Source: Allobosea sp. CS1GBMeth4 | GTDB taxonomy: Bacteria > Pseudomonadota > Alphaproteobacteria > Rhizobiales > Beijerinckiaceae | Length of the DNA: 64,000 nt | Direction: 5' to 3' | Assembly: GCF_900185715.1 (NCBI RefSeq) | Contig: NZ_FYAS01000030.1 | Location: forward strand, 219,707 to 283,706 | Program-made: the position numbers and the translations under genes | Part shown: positions 26,777-35,215 of the stretch, piece after piece | Layout: every line of letters starts with the position of its first letter | How positions within the stretch are numbered: the stretch's first letter is position 1 | The notes under the pieces: generated by a model | Database searches by the model: none | Seen by the model: the letters and a program-made list of their open reading frames with translations, nothing else | What the model was told of the DNA's origin: nothing

Positions 26777-28552
26777 ATGCATCACGGCCCCTTGATCGCC
26801 ATCATCGTCATGGGCCTCGGCCTCGCCTTCGTCTTCGGGGCGCTGGCGCAGAAGTTCAGGGTGTCGCCGCTGGTCGGCTATCTGCTCGCCGGCGTCGCGG
26901 TCGGCCCCTTCACCCCCGGCTTCGTCGCCGACCAGAACCTCGCCAACGACCTCGCCGAGATCGGCGTCATCCTTTTGATGTTCGGCGTCGGCCTGCATTT
27001 CTCGCTCAAGGACCTGCTTTCGGTGCGCGCCATCGCCGTACCGGGCGCGCTGGTGCAGATCGCCGCCGCGACCTTGCTGGGGCTGGGGCTCGCGCTGCTG
27101 CTGGGCTGGGGCATCGTCGCCGGCCTCGTCTTCGGCCTGGCTCTGTCGGTCGCGAGCACCGTCGTGCTGCTGCGCGCCTTGCAGGAGCGCCGTATCGTCC
27201 AGACCGAGAAGGGCAAGATCGCCGTCGGCTGGCTGATCGTCGAGGATCTCGCCATGGTCCTGGCGCTGGTCATGATCCCGGCGGTCGCCGACGTGCTCGA
27301 TGGCGGCTCCGGCGCCGCGTCCGGCGGCGGGCCGCTGGCGACCCGCTTCGATCTCGGCCTCTGGGGCGTGCTCGGACTGACCTTGGCCAAGGTCGCTGCC
27401 TTCGTCGCCTTCATGCTGATCGTCGGCCGCCGGCTGATCCCCTGGCTCCTGCACTGGGTCGCCCATACCGGCTCGCGCGAGCTCTTCCGCCTCGCGGTGC
27501 TGGCGATCGCGCTCGGCGTCGCCTATCTCGCCGCCAGCCTGTTCGGCGTCTCCTTCGCGCTCGGCGCCTTCTTCGCCGGCATGATCCTGAGCGAATCGCC
27601 GCTCAGCCACCGCGCCGCGGAGGAATCGCTGCCGCTGCGCGACGCCTTCGCGGTGCTGTTCTTCGTCTCGGTCGGCATGCTGTTCGATCCGAGCATCCTT
27701 CTGCGCGCGCCGCTCCCGCTGATCGCGACCATCGCCATCATCCTGTTCGGCAAGTCGCTGGCCGCCTGGCTGATCGTGCGCGCCTTCGGCAAGCCCGATT
27801 CCGTCGCGCTGACGATCTCGGCGAGCCTGGCGCAGATCGGCGAATTCTCCTTCATCCTCGCCGGTCTCGGGGTCTCGCTGAAACTGCTGCCCGAGCAGGG
27901 CCGCGACCTGATCCTGGCCGGCGCGATCCTCTCGATCGTGCTCAACCCGCTGCTGTTCAAGCTCGTCGACCGCTTCGCCCCGGCGGAGCCCGCCCCGGCC
28001 AAGCCCAGGCCGGCGGAGCCCAGGCCGGCCGAGGCGGCGCCTGTCCCCCAGCCTGAGGTTCCTGCAGCCGCGCCTGAGCCGGAGCCCGCCCCCGAGCGCG
28101 ACATCGCCCCGACGGAGCTGTCCGACCACGTCGTCGTGGTCGGCTATGGCCGCGTCGGCTCGCTGCTCGGCGCCGGGCTCGCGGCGATGGGCGAGAGCCT
28201 GCTGGTGATCGAGGACCAGGATGACGGCATCGCCGCCGCCCGCCGCGACGGAGCCGAGGTGCTCGCCGGCAATGCCGCCGATCCGGAAGTACTCGCCGCC
28301 GCCGGTCTGGAGCGGGCGAAGCGCCTCTTCGTCGCCATCCCCGGCAGCTTCGAGGCCGGCCAGGTCTGCGAGCAGGCCCGCAGGCGCAATCCCGGCCTGC
28401 CGATCGTCGCCCGCGCCCACTCCGCCGCCGAGGTCGAGCATCTCCGGCAATGCGGCGCCAGTCGCACCATCATGGGCGAGGCCGAGATCGCCCGCGCCAT
28501 GCTGGCGCTCTGCGGCAGGAAGGGCGAGGAACCGGCGCCGAGCGCGGCCTGA
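26777..28552 (+). CDS. CPA2 monovalent cation:proton antiporter, YbaL/KefB type
   Basis: A 591-residue inner-membrane exchanger. About twelve membrane segments fill residues 1-395, including the family region GLALSVASTVVLLRAL and FFAGMILSESP. A Pro/Ala/Glu-rich linker (about 397-440) leads to a cytoplasmic TrkA-N domain with the NAD motif VVVGYGRVGSLLGAGL near residue 455. YbaL-type proteins exchange K+ or Na+ for protons and are gated by the nucleotide domain. It stands alone, convergent with xerD, 6 bp apart. Confidence 0.9.
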   Translation: MHHGPLIAIIVMGLGLAFVFGALAQKFRVSPLVGYLLAGVAVGPFTPGFVADQNLANDLAEIGVILLMFGVGLHFSLKDLLSVRAIAVPGALVQIAAATLLGLGLALLLGWGIVAGLVFGLALSVASTVVLLRALQERRIVQTEKGKIAVGWLIVEDLAMVLALVMIPAVADVLDGGSGAASGGGPLATRFDLGLWGVLGLTLAKVAAFVAFMLIVGRRLIPWLLHWVAHTGSRELFRLAVLAIALGVAYLAASLFGVSFALGAFFAGMILSESPLSHRAAEESLPLRDAFAVLFFVSVGMLFDPSILLRAPLPLIATIAIILFGKSLAAWLIVRAFGKPDSVALTISASLAQIGEFSFILAGLGVSLKLLPEQGRDLILAGAILSIVLNPLLFKLVDRFAPAEPAPAKPRPAEPRPAEAAPVPQPEVPAAAPEPEPAPERDIAPTELSDHVVVVGYGRVGSLLGAGLAAMGESLLVIEDQDDGIAAARRDGAEVLAGNAADPEVLAAAGLERAKRLFVAIPGSFEAGQVCEQARRRNPGLPIVARAHSAAEVEHLRQCGASRTIMGEAEIARAMLALCGRKGEEPAPSAA

Positions 28553-28558
28553 ACCGGG

Positions 28559-29494
28559 CTAGCTCTCGCCGTCCATCAGCGGGTGCAGGTCGCGCACCAT
28601 GCTCTTCAGCCGCTCGTCGAGGACATGGGTGTAGATCTGCGTCGTCGCGATGTCGGCATGGCCGAGCAGCTCCTGCACGACCCGCAGATCGGCGCCGTTC
28701 TGCAGCAGATGGCTGGCGAAGGCGTGGCGCAGCACATGCGGCGAGACCTTGGCCGGCGACAGGCCGGCCGCCGCCGCGAGCGATTTGAGGTCGCGCCCGA
28801 AGGCCTGACGGGTCAGGTGCCCGCTCTCGCCGTCCGACGGAAAGAGCCAGCGGCCCTCGGCCGCGCTCTGCTCACGCAGCAACGCCAGATGCGCCGAGGC
28901 CGCCGCGCGCGCCGCCTCGTTCAGCGGCACCAGCCGGTCCTTGTCGCCCTTGCCCCGCACCACCAGGAAGCGCTCGCGCGTGGTCGCCGCCGAGAGCGGC
29001 AGCGCGATCAGCTCGGAGACGCGCAGGCCGGTCGCGTACAACATCTCGATCAGGCAGCGCATCCTGACGCTGCGCGCCCGCGCCGCCGGCGTCTGTCCCT
29101 CCCGCTCCGTCATCTGCTGTGCGGCCGCGATCAGCCGGTCGACCTCGGCGACGCCGAGCACCTTCGGCAGCGGCCGGCCGAGCCGCGGCCCCTCGATCGC
29201 GGCCGTCGGATCGGTGCCGGCGAGGCCTTCGGTGTAGAGGAAGCGGTGGAACTGCCGGACGGCCGAGAGCCGCCGCGCCGCCGAGGAGGCCTTCAGCCCG
29301 CGCCCGGAGAGCTCGGCCAGATAGGCCCGGACATCGTCGGCCGTGACGGCGGCCGGCCCGCCCCGGCTCACGGCAAAGCCGAGATAGTCCTCGAGATCGC
29401 GCTCATAGGCTTCGAGCGTGTTCCTGGCGGCGCCGCGCTCGGCCGCCAGCATGTCGAGGAAGCCGTTCAGCCAGGCGCGCGCCTGCCTGCTCAT
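28559..29494 (-). CDS. xerD: site-specific tyrosine recombinase XerD
   Basis: Resolves chromosome dimers at dif with XerC at the division septum. The protein is 311 residues. An N-terminal SAM-like DNA-binding domain (about 1-95) precedes the catalytic domain with Arg in TGLRVSEL, Lys in RGKGDKDR, His and Arg in HVLRHAFASHLL, His in GHADIATTQ and Tyr in IYTH. Its ATG overlaps the stop of a 47-codon upstream gene (ATGA). The xerD/aroK divergent layout is common in Hyphomicrobiales, so this is the housekeeping enzyme and not an integron or phage integrase. Confidence 0.95.
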   Translation of the reverse strand: MSRQARAWLNGFLDMLAAERGAARNTLEAYERDLEDYLGFAVSRGGPAAVTADDVRAYLAELSGRGLKASSAARRLSAVRQFHRFLYTEGLAGTDPTAAIEGPRLGRPLPKVLGVAEVDRLIAAAQQMTEREGQTPAARARSVRMRCLIEMLYATGLRVSELIALPLSAATTRERFLVVRGKGDKDRLVPLNEAARAAASAHLALLREQSAAEGRWLFPSDGESGHLTRQAFGRDLKSLAAAAGLSPAKVSPHVLRHAFASHLLQNGADLRVVQELLGHADIATTQIYTHVLDERLKSMVRDLHPLMDGES

Positions 29495-29634
29495 TTCTGC
29501 AGCTTCGAGGGCGGCACGATCTCGACCATCTCGCGCGGCTCCGGCTTCACGAAGGTGACCAGGGCGAGCATGCCGCCATAGACCAGCCCGGCGACGACAG
29601 CCAGGAACGTCAGGAACTTGAACAGCGTCGGCAC
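29491..29634 (-). CDS. 47-residue membrane microprotein coupled to xerD
   Basis: A GTG at 29634 opens a 47-codon frame ending in TGA at 29491, which overlaps the xerD ATG. The product has one membrane span (LFKFLTFLAVVAGLVYGGML) followed by a charged tail (VKPEPREMVEIVPPSKLQK). The stop/start overlap and the clean one-helix topology support a real gene, although its ribosome site is weak. Function is unknown; it may simply couple translation into xerD. Confidence 0.65.
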   Translation of the reverse strand: MPTLFKFLTFLAVVAGLVYGGMLALVTFVKPEPREMVEIVPPSKLQK

Positions 29635-29809
29635 GGCCGGCGATTCCCCATGCACCCCTCGCGGTTATTCCTGATCGGCAGGGCCGGATGCAAGCGAAGA
29701 ACCGATGTTCTCCCGTTCCCGGCGGGCGGCACGCTTTCCCGCTCGGCATCCTCCGGCAGGGCGTGGCGGCAGCCGGATCGTCATGCTAGAGCGTGCGGGA
29801 GGGTACACG

Positions 29810-30400
29810 ATGGCAATGGCTGAAACGATCGAACAGGTGGACCGCGACGCTCTGCGCGCCGCGCTCGGTGCGCGTGCGATCGTGCTGGTCGGCATGATGG
29901 GCTCCGGCAAGAGCTCGGTCGGCAAGCGCCTCGGCGCCCGCCTCGGCCTGCCCTTCGTCGATGCCGACACCGAGATCGAGACCGCGGCGGGGATGACGAT
30001 CCCCGAGATCTTCGCGCAGCGCGGCGAGAGCGAGTTCCGCGACGGCGAGCGCCGCGTCATCGCCCGCATCCTGACGACGCGCGCGCCGCTCGTGCTGGCG
30101 ACCGGCGGCGGCGCCTTCATGAACGCCGACACCCGCGCCCGCATCGCCGAGCTCGGCGTCTCGATCTGGCTGAGGGCCGAGTTCGACGTGCTGATGCGCC
30201 GCGTGCGCAAGCGCAGCAACCGTCCCTTGCTTCAGACCTCCGATCCGGAGGCGACCATGCGCCGGATGCTGGCCGAGCGCGAGCCGATCTATGGCCTGGC
30301 CGACATCACCCTGATCTCCCGCGACGACCCGCACGAAGTGGTCGTCGAGGACGCGATGGTGGCGCTCGACCGCTGGCTGCGGCGGGAGGCCGCGCGATGA
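29810..30400 (+). CDS. aroK: shikimate kinase
   Basis: Phosphorylates shikimate in aromatic amino-acid synthesis. The 196-residue protein has the P-loop GMMGSGKS at 28-35, the shikimate-contact Asp region DADTEIE, GGGAF, and the lid Arg region RSNRPLL. The ATG at 29810 follows a strong GGGAGGG; an upstream ATG at 29783 would add nine residues. It overlaps aroB by ATGA, the standard alphaproteobacterial aroKB pair. Confidence 0.95.
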   Translation: MAMAETIEQVDRDALRAALGARAIVLVGMMGSGKSSVGKRLGARLGLPFVDADTEIETAAGMTIPEIFAQRGESEFRDGERRVIARILTTRAPLVLATGGGAFMNADTRARIAELGVSIWLRAEFDVLMRRVRKRSNRPLLQTSDPEATMRRMLAEREPIYGLADITLISRDDPHEVVVEDAMVALDRWLRREAAR

Positions 30401-31542
30401 GCGCCGCGGCAGCCACGGCGGCGCCGGCGGCCCGCATCGTCGTTCCGGTCGCGCTGGCCGAGCGCTCCTACGACATCCTGATCGGCCGTCATCAGCTGTG
30501 CGAGGCGGCGGAGATGATCGCGCGCCTCTCGCCCGGCGCCCGCGCCGCCATCGTCACCGACGAGACCCTCGCCGGACTCCACGCGCCCGCGCTCGAAGCC
30601 TGCCTGCACCAGGCCGGCGTAACCACCACGCGCCTGACCGTGCCGCCGGGCGAGGCCTCCAAATCCTATGCCCGCTTCATCGAGCTCTGCGACGGCCTGC
30701 TCGCCGCCAAGATCGAGCGCAACGACCTCGTCATCGCGCTCGGCGGTGGCGTCGTCGGCGATCTCACCGGCTTCGCCGCCGCGGTGCTGCGCCGCGGCGT
30801 GCGCTTCGTGCAGATCCCGACCAGCCTGCTCGCCCAGGTCGACTCCTCCGTCGGCGGCAAGACCGGCATCAACTCCAGCCACGGCAAGAATCTGATCGGC
30901 GCCTTCCACCAGCCCGCGCTGGTGGTCTGCGACACCGCTTTGCTCGACACGCTCAGCGAGCGCGAGTTCAAGGCCGGCTATGCCGAGGTGGTGAAATACG
31001 GGCTGATCGACGATCCCGCCTTCTTCGACTGGTGCGAGGTCAACTGGCGCCGCGTCATGGAGGGCGGGCCCGAGCGCGACCACGCGGTGGCGACCGCCTG
31101 CCGGGCCAAGGCGGCCATCGTGGCGCGCGACGAGCGCGAGGACGGCGACCGCGCTTTGCTCAATCTCGGCCACACCTTCGCCCATGCGCTGGAGCGGCTG
31201 ACCCGCTACGATTCCGCCCGCCTCGTCCATGGCGAAGCGGTCGCGGTCGGGCTTTGCCTCGCCTTCCGCTTCTCGCAGCGGCTCGGCCTCTGCTCCGGCC
31301 AGGACGCCGGCCGCGTCGCCGCCCATCTCGTCGCCGTCGGCCTGCCGACCCGCCTGCAGGACGTGCCCGGCGGCACCGGCACCGCGGCCGAGATCGTCGA
31401 GGCGATGACCCAGGACAAGAAGGTCAGGCGCGGCGCGCTGACCTTCATCCTGGCGCACGGCATCGGCAGGAGCTTCATCGCGCCCGGCGTCACCGCCGAG
31501 GCGGCGCGCGACTTCGTCGAGAGCGAACTCGCGGAAACCTGA
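30397..31542 (+). CDS. aroB: 3-dehydroquinate synthase
   Basis: Second step of the shikimate pathway, using NAD and a divalent metal. The 381-residue length is normal. Family regions GGGVVGDLTGFAAA, IPTSLLAQVDSSVGGKTGIN and the metal-ligand LNLGHTFAHALE and HGEAVAVG are intact. Its start overlaps aroK, and a CNNM/CorC gene follows after 11 bp. Confidence 0.96.
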   Translation: MSAAAATAAPAARIVVPVALAERSYDILIGRHQLCEAAEMIARLSPGARAAIVTDETLAGLHAPALEACLHQAGVTTTRLTVPPGEASKSYARFIELCDGLLAAKIERNDLVIALGGGVVGDLTGFAAAVLRRGVRFVQIPTSLLAQVDSSVGGKTGINSSHGKNLIGAFHQPALVVCDTALLDTLSEREFKAGYAEVVKYGLIDDPAFFDWCEVNWRRVMEGGPERDHAVATACRAKAAIVARDEREDGDRALLNLGHTFAHALERLTRYDSARLVHGEAVAVGLCLAFRFSQRLGLCSGQDAGRVAAHLVAVGLPTRLQDVPGGTGTAAEIVEAMTQDKKVRRGALTFILAHGIGRSFIAPGVTAEAARDFVESELAET

Positions 31543-31553
31543 CCGCTTCCTCC

Positions 31554-32885
31554 ATGGTAGCCATCCCGCATCTCGATCCCTGGCTCGCCATCACCATCGT
31601 CGCGCTCGGCGTGCTGCTGACCGGCTTCCTCGCCGCGGCCGATGCCGGGCTCAACGCGATCTCCCGCGCGAGACTCGCGGCGCAGGAGAAGGCCGGCAGC
31701 CGCCGCGCCGCGATCGCGCTGCGCGTGCTCGGCGACCGCGAGCGCCTGAGCGGCGTATTCCTCCTGGCGCGCACCCTGGTGAAGACCGCGACGGCGAGCT
31801 TCGCCGCCTATGCGGGGCTGGCCTCCTTCGGCGCGGGCGGGGCGGCCGGCATCGCGATCGCGGTCGCGCTCGTCGTCGTCGTCCTCGGGGAACTGGCGCC
31901 GCGCATGGCCGCCGTCGCCGATCCCGAGCGGATGTCGCTCAAGCTGGTGCGGCCGGTGGCGCGCCTGCTCGCCCTGCTCGGCCCGCCGGTCCGGCTGATG
32001 CAATGGCTGGCCCGCCGCGCCCTCGGCCTGTTCGGCCTGCGGATCGATTCGCAGCGGCCGGTGCTGGCGATCGACGAGATCCTGCGCGATCAGGTCGAGC
32101 TGATGCGCCAGGAGGGCAAGGTCGGCAAGGCCGACGGCGACATGGTCAGCGGCCTGCTCGACCTCAAGCAGCTCGAAGTCGCCGACGTGATGATCCACCG
32201 CACCAAGATGCGCACGATCAATCTCGATCTCGGCCCCGAGGCGATCGTGCGCGAGGTCCTGGCCTCGCCCTATACCCGCATGCCGCTCTGGCGCGACAAG
32301 CCCGAGAACATCGTCGGCGTCCTGCATGCCAAGGACCTGCTGCGCGCGCTCGACGCCGCCGGCGGCGACGCCGGCAGGCTCGATGTCGCGGCGATCGCCT
32401 TCACGCCCTGGTTCGTGCCGGAGAACACGCCGCTGCCCGAGCAGCTCAAGGGCTTTCTCGCCCGCAAGACGCATTTCGCCCTCGCCGTCGACGAATATGG
32501 CGAGGTGATGGGCCTGGTGACGCTCGAGGACATCCTCGAGGAGATCGTCGGCGACATCCGCGACGAGCACGACGTCGCCGTGCCCGGCCTGCGCCAGCAG
32601 CCGGACGGCGCCGTCGTCGTCGATGGTGGCGTGCCGATCCGCGATCTCAACCGGGCGATGGACTGGCAGTTGCCGGATGCGGAGGCGACCACCATCGCCG
32701 GTCTCGTCATCCACGAGGCGCGCGCCATCCCCGACGCCGGCCAGGCCTTCACCTTCCACGGTTTCCGCTTCGAGGTGATGCGCAAGAGCCGCAACCGGCT
32801 GACGGCGCTGCGCGTCGCACCAGCGGGCAACGGCGCCGATGCCGGCCAGGAAGCAGCCGCGCCGCCCGCCGCGGTCAGGGACTGA
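31554..32885 (+). CDS. CNNM/CorC (HlyC) family transporter or regulator
   Basis: A 443-residue membrane protein. The N-terminal CNNM domain (about residues 8-165, four hydrophobic segments, VVLGELAPRMAA) precedes two CBS domains (about 205-325, including MIHRTKMRTINLDL and DEYGEVMGLVTLEDILEEIVGDI) and a C-terminal CorC_HlyC domain to residue 420. Relatives mediate magnesium or cobalt efflux. The ATG at 31554 is 11 bp after aroB, so it belongs to the aroKB operon. The 3' end overlaps the convergent antiporter by 11 bp. Confidence 0.9.
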   Translation: MVAIPHLDPWLAITIVALGVLLTGFLAAADAGLNAISRARLAAQEKAGSRRAAIALRVLGDRERLSGVFLLARTLVKTATASFAAYAGLASFGAGGAAGIAIAVALVVVVLGELAPRMAAVADPERMSLKLVRPVARLLALLGPPVRLMQWLARRALGLFGLRIDSQRPVLAIDEILRDQVELMRQEGKVGKADGDMVSGLLDLKQLEVADVMIHRTKMRTINLDLGPEAIVREVLASPYTRMPLWRDKPENIVGVLHAKDLLRALDAAGGDAGRLDVAAIAFTPWFVPENTPLPEQLKGFLARKTHFALAVDEYGEVMGLVTLEDILEEIVGDIRDEHDVAVPGLRQQPDGAVVVDGGVPIRDLNRAMDWQLPDAEATTIAGLVIHEARAIPDAGQAFTFHGFRFEVMRKSRNRLTALRVAPAGNGADAGQEAAAPPAAVRD

Positions 32886-34047
32886 AGACCAGCACCAGGA
32901 AGACGAAGAACACCGAGAGATGCACCGCGCCTTCCAGCATGGTGGTGCGCGTGCCGGTGAAGGTCAGGGTCGACAGCAGCAGCGTCATCGCCAGGATCAC
33001 CATGTTGGTGTCGGACAGGCCGAGCACCACCTGCTGGCCGGTGATCAGGCCGATCAGCAGCACGGCCGGAACCGTCAGGCCCAGCGTCGAAGCGGCCGCC
33101 CCGAGGCAGAGATTGATCGCCCGCTGCAGCTGGTTGGCGGTGATCGCCCGCAGCGCCGCGATGCATTCGGGCGTGAACACCACCATGGCGATCAGGATGC
33201 CGCCGAGCGCGGCCGGGGCGCCGAGCCGGGCGATCCCGAAATCGAGCACGACGGCGAGGCTCTTCGCCAGGATGACGATCGGCAGGATGTTGGCGAGCAG
33301 CAGCGCGACATGGCGCGGCGTCGAGCCTTCCGAGGGCCGGTGCCCCGGCTCATCTTCCGGTTCCGGATCGGGAGCCGGCGGCGCGGCAGGGTCGGGCGCC
33401 GGCTGCATTCTGGCCCGGATATAGGCCGAGCCGTAGGGCATGCTCGATTCGCCCGCCGGCTCCTTGAAGAAGACGCTGTGCCGGCCGGTCTGCAGGATCA
33501 GGAAGGCGCCGTAGAGCAGAAGCGTGAAGAACGAGAACGCGATCGCCTGGAAGCTGGTGAGCGTGCCGTGCCCGGTCGAGGTGGTGAAATTCGGCAGCAC
33601 CAGCGGGATCAGCGTCAGCGGAATGATCACCGCGAGATAGGCCGAGGCGCCCTTGAGGTTGTAGCCCTGCGAGAAGTGCCTGAGGCCGCCGATCAGGAGG
33701 CCGATGCCGACGACGCCGTTGAGCACGATCATCAAAACCGCGAACATCGTGTCGCGCCCGAGGGTCGGCGCGCCCTTGGCGCCGAGCATCACCGCCGAGA
33801 TCAGCGCCACCTCGATGATCACGATCGAAAGCGTCAGGATCAGCGTGCCATAGGGCTCGCCGAGCCGGTGCGCCAGCTCCTCCGCCTCGTGCACCACGCC
33901 GAAGGCGGACCAGACGATGACGCCGAGCAGCCAGCCGAAGATCAGCAGCGACGGCATGGGCGCGCCGAGCTGCGCGAGCAGCGTATCGCCGAAGAACTGG
34001 AAGGCTGCGACCGAGGCCCAGGCGCAGGCGAGGCGGGCGATCATCAT
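32875..34047 (-). CDS. calcium/cation:proton antiporter (ChaA/y4hA-like)
   Basis: A 390-residue CaCA-superfamily exchanger with about eleven membrane spans. The two acidic repeats are visible as SAFGVVHEAEELAHRLGEPYGTLILTLSI and, in the second half, VVFTPECIAALRAITANQLQRAINLCLGAA. A polar Pro/Asp/Glu loop (PDPAAPPAPDPEPEDEPG) separates the halves. ATG at 34047 is used; a TTG at 34101 would extend it by 18 residues. It resembles ChaA and the rhizobial y4hA ionic transporter. Confidence 0.87.
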   Translation of the reverse strand: MMIARLACAWASVAAFQFFGDTLLAQLGAPMPSLLIFGWLLGVIVWSAFGVVHEAEELAHRLGEPYGTLILTLSIVIIEVALISAVMLGAKGAPTLGRDTMFAVLMIVLNGVVGIGLLIGGLRHFSQGYNLKGASAYLAVIIPLTLIPLVLPNFTTSTGHGTLTSFQAIAFSFFTLLLYGAFLILQTGRHSVFFKEPAGESSMPYGSAYIRARMQPAPDPAAPPAPDPEPEDEPGHRPSEGSTPRHVALLLANILPIVILAKSLAVVLDFGIARLGAPAALGGILIAMVVFTPECIAALRAITANQLQRAINLCLGAAASTLGLTVPAVLLIGLITGQQVVLGLSDTNMVILAMTLLLSTLTFTGTRTTMLEGAVHLSVFFVFLVLVFSP

Positions 34048-34157
34048 GTCCGGCAATGGATCCGTCGTTGGGCAAGGAGACAGGCGAAGACTCGCCGTCA
34101 AATGATCTCACAACGGCACGCCGGTGACACGCGGTTTCGCCCTGTGCGGCCCCCGTG

Positions 34158-35138
34158 TCAGCGCTTCGCGAAGGCCTCGAGGACGGCCGCGCCCTCCGGC
34201 CCGGCCTTGGCGCGCCATTCGTCGACCGCGACCTCGCCGGCGGCCGCGAGCCGCTGGGTCAGGTCCGCCGGCAGGTTGGCATGGATGGTCACGCCATTGG
34301 CCCGCATGCGGGCATAGTTCTCCTCGAGCCGCGATGTGATCGCGCTCCACTGCCGCCGCTCCGTCGCGGCCGCCGCCTCGTCGACGACCTGCCTGAGATC
34401 CGCCGGCAGCGCCTCGTAGGCGGCGATGCCCACGCTCGCGAACGAGATCGGCAGCGCGTAGTTCACCTCGCTGAAATGCGGCAGGAACTGCCAGAGATTG
34501 CGGCCGGCCCCGCCGTCTCCCGAGGACAGCACCGCCGTCACCGAACCATCCTTCACCTTCGGCATCGCGTCGGCGAAGGACAGGTTGACCGCCCTGGCGC
34601 CGGCATTGCTCATCACCGTGGTCGAGGTCGCGTCATAGGTGCGGATCGACAGGCCGGCGAGATCCTTGGCCGAGATCACCGCCTCCTTCGACCAGATGCC
34701 GGAAGCCGGCCACGGCGTGGTGTAGAGGATGCGCTGGCCATAGCCCGCGAACACCTTGGCATAGGCCGGCTTCGCGATCTCGGCGAGGCGCTTCGCATCC
34801 TCGACCGAGGTCGCGAGGAAGGGCAGCGAGGACAGTCCGAACAGCGGATGCACCGCTCCCAGCGCTCCGGCGAAGGCGTCGCCGGCGGCGACCTTGCCGT
34901 CCCGGATCGCGGCGATCATCCCGGCCGACTTGATCCCCTTCGCCGCATCGAAGCTCGGCACGATGGTGAGCCGGCCCCCCGAGCGTTCGTTCACCAGCTT
35001 CGCGAAGGTCGCGACGCCTTCGCCCGGAATGGCGCTGGCCGGATATTCGGTCGGCATCTCCCAGACGGTCTGGGCGAAGGCGGCGGGCGCCGGCGAGAGA
35101 ATCATGGCCAGCGCGAGCGCGGGCAGAAGGCGGGGCAT
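34158..35138 (-). CDS. TRAP transporter substrate-binding protein, DctP type
   Basis: A 326-residue periplasmic receptor with a signal peptide (MPRLLPALALAMILSPAPAAFA) and the family core (TVWEMPTEYPASAIPGEGVATFAKLVNERSGGRL; LAGLSIRTYDATSTTVMSNAG). DctP proteins usually bind organic acids and work with DctQ and DctM permeases. Neither permease is beside it, so it is an orphan here. The ATG at 35138 follows GGAGA. It lies 77 bp downstream of the glucan exporter stop. Confidence 0.88.
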   Translation of the reverse strand: MPRLLPALALAMILSPAPAAFAQTVWEMPTEYPASAIPGEGVATFAKLVNERSGGRLTIVPSFDAAKGIKSAGMIAAIRDGKVAAGDAFAGALGAVHPLFGLSSLPFLATSVEDAKRLAEIAKPAYAKVFAGYGQRILYTTPWPASGIWSKEAVISAKDLAGLSIRTYDATSTTVMSNAGARAVNLSFADAMPKVKDGSVTAVLSSGDGGAGRNLWQFLPHFSEVNYALPISFASVGIAAYEALPADLRQVVDEAAAATERRQWSAITSRLEENYARMRANGVTIHANLPADLTQRLAAAGEVAVDEWRAKAGPEGAAVLEAFAKR

Positions 35139-35215
35139 GGGACGGATCTCCGTGTCGATCGGGCGGCGGCGCGGCCTGCGCCTCGGCGATGCGGGTCGCG
35201 CGGGCCGGCCGGTCC

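Noticed and set aside
26582..28450. 622-codon minus-strand frame rich in Gln, Asp and Glu
   Set aside because: It is antisense to the Kef-type antiporter, whose own motifs are intact.
28559..29494. Tyrosine recombinase as a sign of an integrated element
   Set aside because: Length, motifs and the xerD/aroK setting mark the housekeeping XerD, and no attachment repeats or phage genes are nearby.
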